Shown: positions 43,031 to 52,307 of the stretch, piece after piece
How the letters are laid out: each line of letters opens with the position of its first letter
Numbering within the stretch: the first letter of the stretch is position 1
Translations under genes and position numbers: made by a program
The notes under the pieces: generated by a model
Databases searched by the model: none
Told to the model about the DNA's origin: nothing
Seen by the model: only the letters and a program-made list of their open reading frames with translations
Source of the DNA: UKL13-2 sp044229235
Lineage (GTDB): Bacteria; Pseudomonadota; Gammaproteobacteria; Burkholderiales; Usitatibacteraceae
Direction: 5' to 3'
DNA: 64,000 nucleotides
NCBI GenBank assembly: GCA_044229235.1
Contig: JBGATH010000024.1
Coordinates: 7,224-71,223, forward strand

Positions 43031-43906
43031 ATGCCCCTGCCAGCCCCCTCGCCACACGCACCGGCCCCGGCCTCCGCGGGAACGCTCGCCGTTTCGGTGG
43101 TTGTCTTCCACCCGGACCGGGCATGGCTGGAAACAACGCTCGAATCGCTCGCAGCCGCCATTGAGTTCGCGCGTCAAGCCGGCATTCTGGAACGGGCCCG
43201 CGTGTTCCTCGTCGACAATTCGGCGCCGGGCAATGCCTCGCCCTGGTCCGCAATGCTGGAGGCAAAATTCTCGGCGCATGCGGGGCGGGTAGAAACCCAA
43301 ACCCTGGCCGGCCAGGGCAACCTGGGTTACGGCGCGGCCAACAATCTCGCCTTCAAACAGGCCACCGATGCCGACTACCTGCTGGTACTGAATCCGGATG
43401 TCAGGCTCGACATTGCCGCTGTCGCCAGTGCCATCGCATCCCTGACGCTGGATTCGGGCTGCGGCATGGTAACGCCGGTCGCCAGCGCGCCCGATGGCGC
43501 GGCGCTGTTTCTTGTAAAAAGCTATCCACGCGTGTGGGTGCTGGCCGTGAGGGGATTTGCCCCGTTGTGGCTCAAGGACCTGCTACGGCGGCGGCTGGAT
43601 GCCTATGAGCGCGCGGACCGGCCACATGATTCCCCGCTTTCCGATGTGACGCTCGCCAGCGGCTGTTTCCTGATGATTCGCCGTAGTGTCTTTGACCGGG
43701 CCGGCGGTTTCGATCCGGCTTTCTTCATGTACTTCGAAGATTTTGACCTGAGCTATCGCATCAGCAGGTTTGCGGCGGTGGCGCGCGTGCCGGAGTGCCG
43801 CATTGTGCATGCCGGTGGCGGCGCGGCGGGAAAGGGACTGGCGCACACCCGCATGTTCATGCGCTCGGCACTGCGCTTTTTCAACAAGCACGGCTGGCGC
43901 TGGTAG
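43031..43906 (+). CDS. GT2 family glycosyltransferase (rhamnosyltransferase-like)
   Basis: A 291-residue GT-A enzyme of the WbbL/rhamnosyltransferase-like group, with a Pro/Ala-rich start then LAVSVVVFHPDRAWLETTLESL, GNLGYGAANNLAFK, LNPDVRLD (DxD-like), and the distal SDVTLASGCFLMIRRSVFDRAGGFDPAFFMYFEDFDLSYRISRF. The latter is typical of the group. Sugar specificity is not established. The next GT2-TPR gene starts 2 bp after its stop. Confidence 0.85.
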   Translation: MPLPAPSPHAPAPASAGTLAVSVVVFHPDRAWLETTLESLAAAIEFARQAGILERARVFLVDNSAPGNASPWSAMLEAKFSAHAGRVETQTLAGQGNLGYGAANNLAFKQATDADYLLVLNPDVRLDIAAVASAIASLTLDSGCGMVTPVASAPDGAALFLVKSYPRVWVLAVRGFAPLWLKDLLRRRLDAYERADRPHDSPLSDVTLASGCFLMIRRSVFDRAGGFDPAFFMYFEDFDLSYRISRFAAVARVPECRIVHAGGGAAGKGLAHTRMFMRSALRFFNKHGWRW

Positions 43907-43908
43907 TG

Positions 43909-44979
43909 ATGTTGGCGCCGGTCAGCATCATCGTTCGCAGCATGGGGCGCAACGTGCTCACGCGCGCGCTGGCTTCCATCGATGCCCAGCAGCTGCGGCC
44001 ACGCGAGGTGATCGTGGTGGCGGCATCGGGCGCCGGGCATCCGCCGCTACCCGCCATGCATTCGTCCATCAGCGTGCGCCTGGTGATGCCACCGGACGGC
44101 GTTCAGCACCTGCCGCGCGCCCGCGCAGCCAACGTCGGCCTCGATGCCGCCACCTCGGACTGGATCGGCTTTCTGGATGACGACGATGAGTTGCTGCCGC
44201 AGCATCTGGCAACACTTGTGCCGGCGGCAACGAAGGCCTTCGCCGCCCGTGGCGCGGCGGGCAGACTGGTCTATGCCCTCGCGCAAGGCGTGGATGAACA
44301 CGGCAATCAGACCGATGTTTACGGGCGCAGTTTCACCTGGGTAAAGTTCTGGGCCAGCACCATCATGACGATCATGAGCGCGCTGTTTCACCGCAGCCTG
44401 CTTGCCGAGGGCTGCCGCGTCGACGAACAGCTGGATATCCACGAAGATTGGGATTTCTGGTTGCAGTGCGCCCAGCGCACGCAGTTTCAGTACATCGAAC
44501 AGGTCACCAGCCTCTGGCACGGTGCCGTGGGCAACTCCGGTTGCGGATTCGGCGCCAACGAGGACAGCGCGCGTTATGTGGCCGGCCAGGAACGCGTCAA
44601 GGAAAAATGGCGGCCGGTGCGCGAGCAGGTGCTGGCAAGAATTGCCGAGGCGTCACGTCAGGCGGTGGCTGCCCGCACCCGCGGCGACTTGCCGGCGGCG
44701 ATTCGCCTTTGCCAGGACGTGCTGCGGCAGGATCCGGAGAACGTCAACGCCGCGAACCTGCTCGGCATGATCTCGTTGCAGCGCGGTGACCTGGTCAGCG
44801 CGCATCAGCTGCTGACCGTAGCCATCGCCAACTCGCCGCCGCACTTCGGGCTGTTTTACAACATGGGCCTGGTTGAAGAGGCCCGCGGCAATGCGGCCGC
44901 GGCAAGAAGCTGGTTCGAAAAGGGGCTGGCGCTGAACCCTACACACGCGGGCCTTCAGCAAAAGCTCGCACGCGCCTGA
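43909..44979 (+). CDS. GT2 glycosyltransferase fused to C-terminal TPR repeats
   Basis: A 356-residue product from ATG 43909 (the longer frame overlaps the upstream gene). The N-terminal GT2 part has VSIIVRSMGRNVLTRALASI, RARAANVGLDAA and WIGFLDDDDELLP. The last 100 or so residues (from about 250) are two to three TPR units (DLPAAIRLCQDVLRQDPENVNAANLLGMISLQRGDL, and GLFYNMGLVEEARGNAAAARSWFEKGLALNP). The TPRs may hold the enzyme to partner proteins. The neighbouring GT41 protein also carries TPRs. Confidence 0.83.
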   Translation: MLAPVSIIVRSMGRNVLTRALASIDAQQLRPREVIVVAASGAGHPPLPAMHSSISVRLVMPPDGVQHLPRARAANVGLDAATSDWIGFLDDDDELLPQHLATLVPAATKAFAARGAAGRLVYALAQGVDEHGNQTDVYGRSFTWVKFWASTIMTIMSALFHRSLLAEGCRVDEQLDIHEDWDFWLQCAQRTQFQYIEQVTSLWHGAVGNSGCGFGANEDSARYVAGQERVKEKWRPVREQVLARIAEASRQAVAARTRGDLPAAIRLCQDVLRQDPENVNAANLLGMISLQRGDLVSAHQLLTVAIANSPPHFGLFYNMGLVEEARGNAAAARSWFEKGLALNPTHAGLQQKLARA

Positions 44980-45014
44980 GCAACCAGCGTGCATGCCTGT
45001 GCCTAAGCCTGCGC

Positions 45015-47255
45015 TCAGGCTTGATTGCCGGATGATTGTTGCGGCACGGCCGCAGCCAGCATCGCCAATGATTCGTTGAGTTGCCTGGTCGGTCGCGGAT
45101 CATCGAACAATTGGTGGCGATTGGCGCGAATTTTCTCGGCCAGCTGCCGCCGGCGTGCCGCATCCTTGCCAAGCGCAACGGCGAGGTTCACATATTGCGT
45201 CGTGTCGGCGGCGACCAGTTCATGCATGCCGATCATCGACAGCATGGCGTACGACTGCCGGCCGCGCATCATCGCACCCGGCAGCGTGATGATTGGCAGT
45301 GCGGTGGCCAAGGCATCCAGCGAGGTGTTGCCACCGGACCAATGCAGGGAGTCGAGCATGACATCACACAACTCGTTGACGCGCTTGTAGTCGCCGTGCT
45401 CAAGGCCCGGGAGGATCTTGACGCGGCCGGCTGACGGCAACCCGGCGGCGGCAAAGGCGCGCTGCAATCGGGCCACAAACCGCTGCGTGACGCCGGGACT
45501 GTGGCTGGCAAACATGACCAGGATGGCATCGCTGTTTTGCGCGAGGATGTCGACCAGCAGGCGGTCGGTATCCGGGTGCACCTTGAACAGCGACTGCGGG
45601 AACAGATAGAGCACCTTGCCTTCGGGCAACTGGAAGTCGGCGCGCGTCTTCAGCTTCGAGGCGGCAGGCACTTCGGGCATGCGATAGCGGGTGCCGATAC
45701 CCGGCAGCAGCAGCAGCCGTTCGTTGTAGTGCGCCTGCGCATCAGTAGGCTCCATCTCGGCGCAGGAGATGTAGTAGTCGATGGCGCGATGGCCCGGCGT
45801 GACCGGATGACCCCAGCCACAGGCCTGCACCGGAGCCAGCCGCAGCGAAGAAAGCAGAAATGACGCCTGGTCCATGCCGATTTCCGGGTAGACCAGTACG
45901 TCGAGCGAATCGGCGAGAATTTTCCGCGCCAGCTCCTGTGCGGTATTTTCCTGCTGGAAGAAGTGATCGGACGCGGCGAGGATTGCCGAGGACAGGTGGT
46001 CGCTGGTATTGCGCCCGTAGTAGACAAAAATTTCGAAGCGGGACCGGTCGAGATCGGTGATCCAGCTGGCAAAATAGTTTCCCACCGTGCTGTTGTAAAA
46101 GAACCGGCTGCAAAAGCCGATGCGAATCCGCTCCCCGGGTGGCCGCGCTGCTCGCTGATAGGTCGCGAACTCGGGCAACGCGTGGGCCAGGGTGCGCTCG
46201 ACCAACTGGGCATATTTTCGTTGCGGCTCGCGGTCATTCAGCCCCTGGTAGGCGAGCAGGAAATTGGGCGGCAGGGACTTGTTGAGATTCTCGCGCGTGA
46301 CCGATGGCAGCAGGGCGTCAATGTCCGTCAGCAGCGCATCCAGACCTTGTGAAAAACGTTGCCGGCAGGCCGCCAGATGCTCGGTGCTCTGGTAGATGCT
46401 GGGCAGCAGCAAGGCATGCCTGACACGGGTTTCGAGGTCGCCCGGCCGGATGGCCAGCGCGCGCTGAAATGCAGTTGCTGCCGCGTCCAGTTCATCCTGT
46501 TGGGCCAGCAACTCGCCCGCAGCCACCCACAAGTCGGTGCGCCCGGGAGCGATGGCCAATCCGCGCTGCAGGGTGTCCAGCGCTTCCTGGTAGCGAAACT
46601 GCGATGACAGCACGCGCGACAGCAACAGCAGGACTTCGACGTACTGCGGCTGTAACTGCAGGGCACGCCGTAGCGCCTGTTCGGCTTCAGCATTCTTCTC
46701 CAGGACACGCAACGCCTGTCCAAACATATGAAAGCCATGGGCGTAGTTCGGATCGGCCTCGACAGCCCGTGCCGCAGCTTCGCGGGCGCGTTCGGGCTGG
46801 TTGGTTCGCAAGCAGGCGCTGGCCAGGTTCGCCCAGGCCCGCGCGTAAGCCGGGCGCAGGCGCACCGCGCCACTGAAGGCGTCCAGTGCCTCGCCGATCC
46901 GGCCGGCGTCGGAAAGCAGGATACCGAGATTGTTGAACGCCTCCGGATAGTCCGGCTGCAGCCTGACGGCGCCCTGCGCCATCGCGATGGCATTGTCGAG
47001 CGCGCCGAGGTCCTGTTCGATGTTGGCGGCAGTCAGGTACATGCCGGCTGTCGGCGCAAGTTTGAGGGCGGCGGCGATGGCTTCCCGGGCAGCTGGCAAG
47101 CGATTGGTTTTCGCGTAGGCAAGGGCCAGCAGGTTCCAGCCTTCCGCGTGTGCCGGCTGGGCCGCGACCAGTTTTTCAAGTGCCTGGCTGGCCACCTGCG
47201 CATGGCCCTGCTGGAGCTGTGCTTTCGCCGCCTGGATTTGCTGTTGTACGTTCAT
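45015..47255 (-). CDS. TPR-GT41 glycosyltransferase (O-GlcNAc transferase/SPINDLY-like)
   Basis: A 746-residue protein. The N-terminal half (about 1-285) consists of TPR units with the canonical small/aromatic spacing (PDYPEAFNNLGILLSDAGRIGEALDAF and so on). The C-terminal half shows the GT41 catalytic signatures: RIRIGFCSRFFYNSTVGNYF, LVYPEIGMDQASFLLSSLRLAPVQACGWGHPVT, YLFPQSLFKVHPDTD (contains the Lys equivalent to that of OGT LYKIDP), and SLHWSGGNTSLDALATALPIITLPG. The OGT catalytic His in the first motif is not conserved. It may glycosylate proteins or act in surface glycan synthesis. Confidence 0.85.
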   Translation of the reverse strand: MNVQQQIQAAKAQLQQGHAQVASQALEKLVAAQPAHAEGWNLLALAYAKTNRLPAAREAIAAALKLAPTAGMYLTAANIEQDLGALDNAIAMAQGAVRLQPDYPEAFNNLGILLSDAGRIGEALDAFSGAVRLRPAYARAWANLASACLRTNQPERAREAAARAVEADPNYAHGFHMFGQALRVLEKNAEAEQALRRALQLQPQYVEVLLLLSRVLSSQFRYQEALDTLQRGLAIAPGRTDLWVAAGELLAQQDELDAAATAFQRALAIRPGDLETRVRHALLLPSIYQSTEHLAACRQRFSQGLDALLTDIDALLPSVTRENLNKSLPPNFLLAYQGLNDREPQRKYAQLVERTLAHALPEFATYQRAARPPGERIRIGFCSRFFYNSTVGNYFASWITDLDRSRFEIFVYYGRNTSDHLSSAILAASDHFFQQENTAQELARKILADSLDVLVYPEIGMDQASFLLSSLRLAPVQACGWGHPVTPGHRAIDYYISCAEMEPTDAQAHYNERLLLLPGIGTRYRMPEVPAASKLKTRADFQLPEGKVLYLFPQSLFKVHPDTDRLLVDILAQNSDAILVMFASHSPGVTQRFVARLQRAFAAAGLPSAGRVKILPGLEHGDYKRVNELCDVMLDSLHWSGGNTSLDALATALPIITLPGAMMRGRQSYAMLSMIGMHELVAADTTQYVNLAVALGKDAARRRQLAEKIRANRHQLFDDPRPTRQLNESLAMLAAAVPQQSSGNQA

Positions 47256-47271
47256 GCGGCAAGCCCGCGCT

Positions 47272-48537
47272 TCATAGCCATTTGTGCTTCAGGCGCACCA
47301 GCCCGTGGTCGCGCGTCTTGCCGTTGATGGTTATCTCGACTGCCATCGAATCGAACAGTCGCAGCCCGTGCACATCGAGCGTATGCGCTTTCAATTTGTA
47401 CTTGCCCGGCAACATGGGATTGGCCTCGATGAGAAAGCGAAATTCGAAAGTGCTTTTTTCAATCCGCGCGCAGGTGTACGCGGCGTCATTGGAAAAGGTG
47501 CCGTAGACAGGCGTGCCGTCGATGCGCGTGACCCCTGTCATGACCACTGTGGCCTGATCATCCGGCGAGTGGTAGCGGCCGGTGATCAGGATGTCGTCAC
47601 CGCAGTCGAAGACGTTACAGGGTTGACCGTCGGCGCGCGCCGCCCATACCGATTCCAGGCAGGGATAGAGCGCCTGAAAATCACTGCTGGGGCGCGCTTC
47701 GCCTTCCCGTGCGTTCTTTTCCTCGTGATAAGCAAGGTAGGCCTGCGTCACCGCATAGGCTTCACCTTGCATGCGGGCGCGGCCCTGGTGTATCCACACC
47801 GCTTTCTGGCACAGCGACTGGATGTGGTACATGCTGTGCGAGCAGAGCAGCAGCGCACCGCCGTCCGCGCGGTAGTTCTCCATCCAGCGCAGGCACTTCT
47901 TCTGGAAGCTTTCATCGCCGACCGCCAGCACTTCATCGGTGACCAGCAAATCCGGCTTGAGCGAGGTGGCAACTGCGAAGCCGAGGCGGACGACCATCCC
48001 GGTCGAGTAGGTCTTGATGGGCTGGTCGATGTGGTCGCCGATGTCTGCAAACTCGAGGATGGCATCGAGATTGGCATGCGTTTCCGCGCGGCTCCAGCCC
48101 ATTAGCGCCGAAGCGAGATAAATGTTTTCGCGGCCGCTGTACTCGGGATGGAAACCAGTGCCGAGCTCCAGCAGCGCGCTCAGGCGGCCATTGACGACCC
48201 GGGTGCCACGCGAGGGACGAACCACGCCCGCGATGATCTTCAGCAGCGTGGATTTGCCGGCGCCATTTTCACCGATGATTCCCCAGCTTTCGCCCGGCAG
48301 GATGGACAGGTCGAGTCCGCTCAGGGCGCGCTGATAGGAATGGACCGCCCTGCCGGTAAGCAGTTCGAACACGGTCCTCAATTTGCTGGTCCTGGGGCCG
48401 AACACCGGATAGTCCTTGCCGATATCGCGCAACTGGACGAGCAATGCCGCAGGCATACCCGATGGCGTCGTCAGGTGGGCCACTTCGCCAGCGGGTAACA
48501 GAGATTGTGCTAAGGGGTTTTGCAAGCGGGAGTCCAA
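47272..48537 (-). CDS. wzt: Wzt-like ABC transporter ATPase for O-antigen export
   Basis: A 421-residue ATPase. Residues about 33-265 hold the nucleotide-binding domain with Walker A GENGAGKST, the signature YSTGMVVRLGFAV, Walker B LLVTDEVLAVGDESFQKKCL and H-loop SHSM. The last 150 or so residues form a Wzt C-terminal beta-domain which, in known systems, recognises the modified non-reducing end of the O-polysaccharide. It partners with the adjacent wzm permease gene. The N-terminal 30 or so residues are unusual and non-domain. Confidence 0.9.
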   Translation of the reverse strand: MDSRLQNPLAQSLLPAGEVAHLTTPSGMPAALLVQLRDIGKDYPVFGPRTSKLRTVFELLTGRAVHSYQRALSGLDLSILPGESWGIIGENGAGKSTLLKIIAGVVRPSRGTRVVNGRLSALLELGTGFHPEYSGRENIYLASALMGWSRAETHANLDAILEFADIGDHIDQPIKTYSTGMVVRLGFAVATSLKPDLLVTDEVLAVGDESFQKKCLRWMENYRADGGALLLCSHSMYHIQSLCQKAVWIHQGRARMQGEAYAVTQAYLAYHEEKNAREGEARPSSDFQALYPCLESVWAARADGQPCNVFDCGDDILITGRYHSPDDQATVVMTGVTRIDGTPVYGTFSNDAAYTCARIEKSTFEFRFLIEANPMLPGKYKLKAHTLDVHGLRLFDSMAVEITINGKTRDHGLVRLKHKWL

Positions 48538-48651
48538 CAGGAATGGCCTGGCGAATGGCTACACTGGCAATTATATCGGCCGGGACCCGGCCATCCTTCG
48601 CGGATGGCGAGCGTCCAATGCGTGGCACGCCGATGAGCGCGCAAGCAGGCG

Positions 48652-49428
48652 CTAGAGAAAGTCCTCGAAGTAGGGCGACAGGCGTGCGAATACCCAGAAG
48701 CCCGCGCAGATTGCCGCCAGTGCGATGAACGGCGGCCCCAGATCGGCCGGAACGATAGCAGGATTGGTCAGCAGGGCGCCGCGGATGCGCGTGACAATCA
48801 ATGCGAGCGGATTCCAGTCCAGCCAGCCGCGGTAGTTCTCGGGGATCATCGACAGCGGATACAGCACCGGCGTGAGATAGTGAAGCATCATGATGGCCGG
48901 ATTGACGGCCTGTTCGACGTCGCGAATCAGGGTCTGCAAGGCGGCAAGCAGCGCGGCAATACCCAGCGTGAACACAAACAGAATGACGATGTAGGCCAGC
49001 GCCAGCGGCACACCACCGAGGTGAATGGGCGAGCCGCCCGCAGCCAGCGCCACGAGCACCGCCACATAGCCAATGATGTGCAGCGTGAATGCGGCAGTCA
49101 CGGCGGACGCAACCAGCAGGAAGTGTGGAAACGCCACTTTTTTCACCAGGCTGGCGTTTTGCTGAATCGATTGCATGCCACGCGATACACCATCGGCAAA
49201 CATCATCCACGGCCACAGCGCGGTGGCCACGAACAGCGTGTAACTGTCGGTCTCCAGCGCTACCGCACGTTGTTTGAAAATCTGGCCAAAAACGAAGGAG
49301 TAAATGCCGAGCAGCAGCAAGGGACCCAGTAGCGCCCACAGCAAGCCCAGCCCGCTGTCGGCGAAACGCGATTTGATCTCGCGTTCGGTGAAGTGCAGGA
49401 ACAGTCTGGAGTGGGCTTGCATGGCCAC
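48652..49428 (-). CDS. wzm: Wzm-like ABC-2 permease for O-antigen export
   Basis: A 258-residue membrane protein of the ABC-2 type with six hydrophobic segments, an amphipathic start (MQAHSRLFLHFTEREIKSRF), and motifs LGLLWALLGPLLLLGIYSFVFGQIF and the distal YLTPVLYPLSMIPENYRGWLDWNPLALIVTRIRGALL. It transports the O-polysaccharide with Wzt. It is transcribed before wzt with a 114-bp noncoding gap between the two. Confidence 0.9.
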   Translation of the reverse strand: MAMQAHSRLFLHFTEREIKSRFADSGLGLLWALLGPLLLLGIYSFVFGQIFKQRAVALETDSYTLFVATALWPWMMFADGVSRGMQSIQQNASLVKKVAFPHFLLVASAVTAAFTLHIIGYVAVLVALAAGGSPIHLGGVPLALAYIVILFVFTLGIAALLAALQTLIRDVEQAVNPAIMMLHYLTPVLYPLSMIPENYRGWLDWNPLALIVTRIRGALLTNPAIVPADLGPPFIALAAICAGFWVFARLSPYFEDFL

Positions 49429-49452
49429 GCGCGCGACGCGCTGTTTTCGTCG

Positions 49453-50394
49453 TTACTTTTTCGCGGGTTCCGCTACCGGCGGCGGCGGGATTTCGGGGAC
49501 CTTGGGCTTGACTGCGTCGAGGGCCTCTGCGTTGACTTTGATAGAGGGGTCGTTGCGGATGCCGTTGACGTGCTGTTCCCAGTAAGCCTGCAGATATTGC
49601 GTTTCGGCTTCCTGCATCAGCTCTCGTTTTGCCAGCTCGTACGGCGGGCGGGACTCAGGCACCTGACCCTTGAGCTGAATAATGTGAATGCCGAAGTCAG
49701 TTTCGACGGGCGCGCTGAATTCGCCCACCTTGAGTTTCTCGGCGGCGGCAACAAATACGTTGTTCAGTGCCGCCTTATTGGTCAATCCGAGGTTGCCGTT
49801 GTTGATATTTCGCGACTGGTCGTCGGAGTATTCCAACGCGATCTGTTCCTTGTTGGCGCCCGCCAGCAGCTTGCTGCGCACTTCTTCGGCCCGCGCGATG
49901 GCTTGCGCCTTGGTTCGGCCCTTCAGGCTGATCAATGTATGCCAGGTATCAATCTGGGCCGGGCGCAGGAACTTGTCCGGATTGACGACGTACATTTCGC
50001 GGGCCTTGGGTTCGAAATTCACCTTGGGCGCGTTTGCCTGGACTTCCTGCCCGCGATACTTGGCAAGAACCTTGTCGATTTGGTTCTGCATTTCGGCCTG
50101 AATGGCGGGTTTCTTGTCGAGACCCAGCTCGCGAGCTTCCAGCGCGAGGGTTTTGTTGATCAGGATATTCTCGACGACCACGGAAAGCCGTTGGCGGCTC
50201 ATCAGGAATTCGAACTGGTCCCTGGCTGGGATGCGTGATATTTCGGCCAGCAAATCGGCGTAAGTCACCTGAGTTCTTTTGCTGGATGCGAGGACCGTTT
50301 CAGGACCGACCGTCAGAGAATCGGCGGCCGCAGGCAGCGCCATGGCGCCAACCAAGCTGAAGGCGAGGACAATGGGGAGTCGTAGTTGTTTCAT
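49453..50394 (-). CDS. Periplasmic parvulin-type peptidyl-prolyl isomerase
   Basis: A 313-residue protein with a signal peptide (MALPAAADS), an N-terminal SurA-like helical part and one parvulin (rotamase) domain at about 140-245 (TWHTLISLKGRTKAQAIARAEEVRSKLL, and GEFSAPVETDFGIHIIQLKG). The tail is Pro-rich. It probably assists folding of exported proteins. It lies next to secreted-protein genes and upstream of none of the O-antigen genes in the same orientation except wzm, from which it is separated by 24 bp. Confidence 0.82.
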   Translation of the reverse strand: MKQLRLPIVLAFSLVGAMALPAAADSLTVGPETVLASSKRTQVTYADLLAEISRIPARDQFEFLMSRQRLSVVVENILINKTLALEARELGLDKKPAIQAEMQNQIDKVLAKYRGQEVQANAPKVNFEPKAREMYVVNPDKFLRPAQIDTWHTLISLKGRTKAQAIARAEEVRSKLLAGANKEQIALEYSDDQSRNINNGNLGLTNKAALNNVFVAAAEKLKVGEFSAPVETDFGIHIIQLKGQVPESRPPYELAKRELMQEAETQYLQAYWEQHVNGIRNDPSIKVNAEALDAVKPKVPEIPPPPVAEPAKK

Positions 50395-50411
50395 GTTGCT
50401 GACAGTTCTAG

Positions 50412-50449
50412 AAGTTAAAAGACTCCGGGCGACCGCAGTCGCCCGGAGT
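50412..50449 (-). terminator. Rho-independent terminator downstream of the Ig-like gene
   Basis: On the minus strand ACTCCGGGCGAC pairs perfectly with GTCGCCCGGAGT (50422-50433 and 50438-50449) around a 4-base loop, followed by CTTTTAAC. The stem is very stable, but the U-tract is short (TTTT). It sits between the Ig-like gene and the isomerase gene. Confidence 0.6.
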
Positions 50450-50469
50450 GGCCTGATGTGCTGGTACAG

Positions 50470-52104
50470 CTAGCGTATCTGGAAAATACCGCCGCAAACG
50501 GGGTTGGAGCAGCTTTCCGTTAGGTTGGTCGTGTCAACTGACCGCAGGTTGAAGTAGTACGTCGTCCCTGGCGTCAGTTTGCAGTAACCCAACGTTCCCG
50601 CACCTGAAGTGACTTCAAAACGAAGCGAACTTTGGTTCGAGTAGCAGAATTTCTTGCTGAAGGGCGCCCCCGCCTGCGTCATCGTGACGTCGAAATCACA
50701 CGGCGTGGTCGATAGAGACAGTAACGTTCCAACCGAACCAGGGTAGGAGTTTCCGCCCGCCAACTGAATTTCCCCGGTGGGCGGTAGCGCAATATCATTC
50801 GTCGCCACAAATCGATAGGTGATGGCGTGACGCGGCGGAATGCCAAACTCTTCCAGCGTCTGGCCTTTGCGGTATGCCACCCAGTCAACATTGTGCTGCC
50901 AACGCGTGGTGACGCCCTGGTTGGCTCCGAGTTGTGCATTGGACGCTGCGCAGCTGGTGGCCACTTCGGCCGAGTAGGCACCCAGCGGCGAGAATGGCGC
51001 CGGCGGACCGCTCAGGCGATTCGGTTCCGTTGCAAGCACGACTTTGGTAGCGGATCTGGACGGATCGAGCATGCAGAACCCGTCGGTAGACAGATTGCCA
51101 GGTGCGCAGGCAACGCCGCCGGAAACTGTGATTGTGATTGAGGCAGACGTCGCATCCGGTGACGTGCCGTTGGCAGCCTTAACTGTGAATGTCGCGGCAC
51201 CTGCAGCCGTGGGCGTGCCCGACAGGACCCCCGCCGTGGACAGGCTCAGACCGGCCGGGAGTGCTCCACTGGCGATAGACCATGTCGGTGTTGGCGTTCC
51301 GGTGGCTGTAAACGTGTAGGACGTATATGCAACACCCACTGTGCCGGTCAAACCGGGTGCTTGCGCGGTAATCGAGGGTGCAACTGGTGTCGACACAATG
51401 ATCTGACCAGTTTGTGTCGAATTTGGCGCCGTACCGTTAGCGGCCTGAACAGTAAAGCTATAGGTCGCGGGCACTGTCGGCGTTCCACTTACCGTGCCAG
51501 TATTGCTATCCAGCGTAAGACCGACAGGCAGCGCACCTGCTGTTACGGTCCAAGTCAAGCCTGTCTGAGAGCCGCTCGCCGTGTATGTAAAGGCAACAAA
51601 TGGGACATTGGTCACGACGCTGCGATTGAGCTGCGCGTTTGTAATTACCGGAGGACCCGACGCGGGGTCGATGGTAATGGCGATAGTCTTGAAGTCCGAA
51701 CCGGCAGAGTTGGTCGCGGTGACCACAATACCGTTATAAGTGCCGGCAGTTGTCGGAGTTCCAGTCAATACGCCGCCGCTGCTCAGGCTCAGGCCGGGGG
51801 GCAGGCCGGTGGCCGACCAAGTTGGCGTCGGCGTGCCTGATGCGACGAAGTTATAAGAGGGATAGCCTGTCGCAACCGTTCCGGTTGCCGATGGCGCGAA
51901 TGCGGTGATAACGGGCGCTGTAGCCGTGACGCCGCCGCAATTTTGCGGGACGACCAGGTTGACGATTCCTTGCGCGATATTCACAGATGCGTTGGCGCAC
52001 GCGGATCCGTTTACCTGCATGGTTTGAGACGAAGCCGCTCCGGCAAATGCCAGCGCAGCGAATACGAGCGCGAGCTTGGCTTGCAGCATCGAGAAAATTT
52101 TCAT
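50470..52104 (-). CDS. Secreted protein with putative Ig-like (He_PIG type) repeats
   Basis: A 544-residue protein with signal peptide (ALVFAALAFAGAASSQ, cleavage near residue 26). Residues about 60-335 hold three Ig-like units, each built as TPTPTWSATGLPPGLSLSS, then GTPTTAGTYNGIVVTATNS or the like. Repeats are recognisable by the recurring LPxGLxLxxxxGxxxGTPTxA pattern. The C-terminal 200 or so residues are a separate beta-rich domain with several cysteines. It is likely surface-exposed or secreted. RBS AAGGAA lies 7 bases before the start. I do not know its function. Confidence 0.75.
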   Translation of the reverse strand: MKIFSMLQAKLALVFAALAFAGAASSQTMQVNGSACANASVNIAQGIVNLVVPQNCGGVTATAPVITAFAPSATGTVATGYPSYNFVASGTPTPTWSATGLPPGLSLSSGGVLTGTPTTAGTYNGIVVTATNSAGSDFKTIAITIDPASGPPVITNAQLNRSVVTNVPFVAFTYTASGSQTGLTWTVTAGALPVGLTLDSNTGTVSGTPTVPATYSFTVQAANGTAPNSTQTGQIIVSTPVAPSITAQAPGLTGTVGVAYTSYTFTATGTPTPTWSIASGALPAGLSLSTAGVLSGTPTAAGAATFTVKAANGTSPDATSASITITVSGGVACAPGNLSTDGFCMLDPSRSATKVVLATEPNRLSGPPAPFSPLGAYSAEVATSCAASNAQLGANQGVTTRWQHNVDWVAYRKGQTLEEFGIPPRHAITYRFVATNDIALPPTGEIQLAGGNSYPGSVGTLLSLSTTPCDFDVTMTQAGAPFSKKFCYSNQSSLRFEVTSGAGTLGYCKLTPGTTYYFNLRSVDTTNLTESCSNPVCGGIFQIR

Positions 52105-52240
52105 CTGGGATTCCTTATTTTGTTACGACTGCACGACAGGTGCATCAGACAGTGTATTTTGACAGTTGTCGATGCGATTGGTTCTTCCCATCATCGCTCT
52201 GTTTGCGCCGCTCATCAGTGAAGCGCCTCACTCAGAAAAC

Positions 52241-52276
52241 AAAAAAAAAGGGGTGGTTACCCACCCCTTTTTTGTC
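52241..52276. terminator. Strong bidirectional Rho-independent terminator
   Basis: Perfect GGGGTGG (52250-52256) and CCACCCC (52261-52267) with loop TTAC, flanked by A9 on the left and T6 on the right. For the minus strand gene on the right, the run of nine A becomes the U-tract. Confidence 0.9.
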
Positions 52277-52307
52277 TAGCATGAACCGAGATTCCGGTTC
52301 CAACTCA

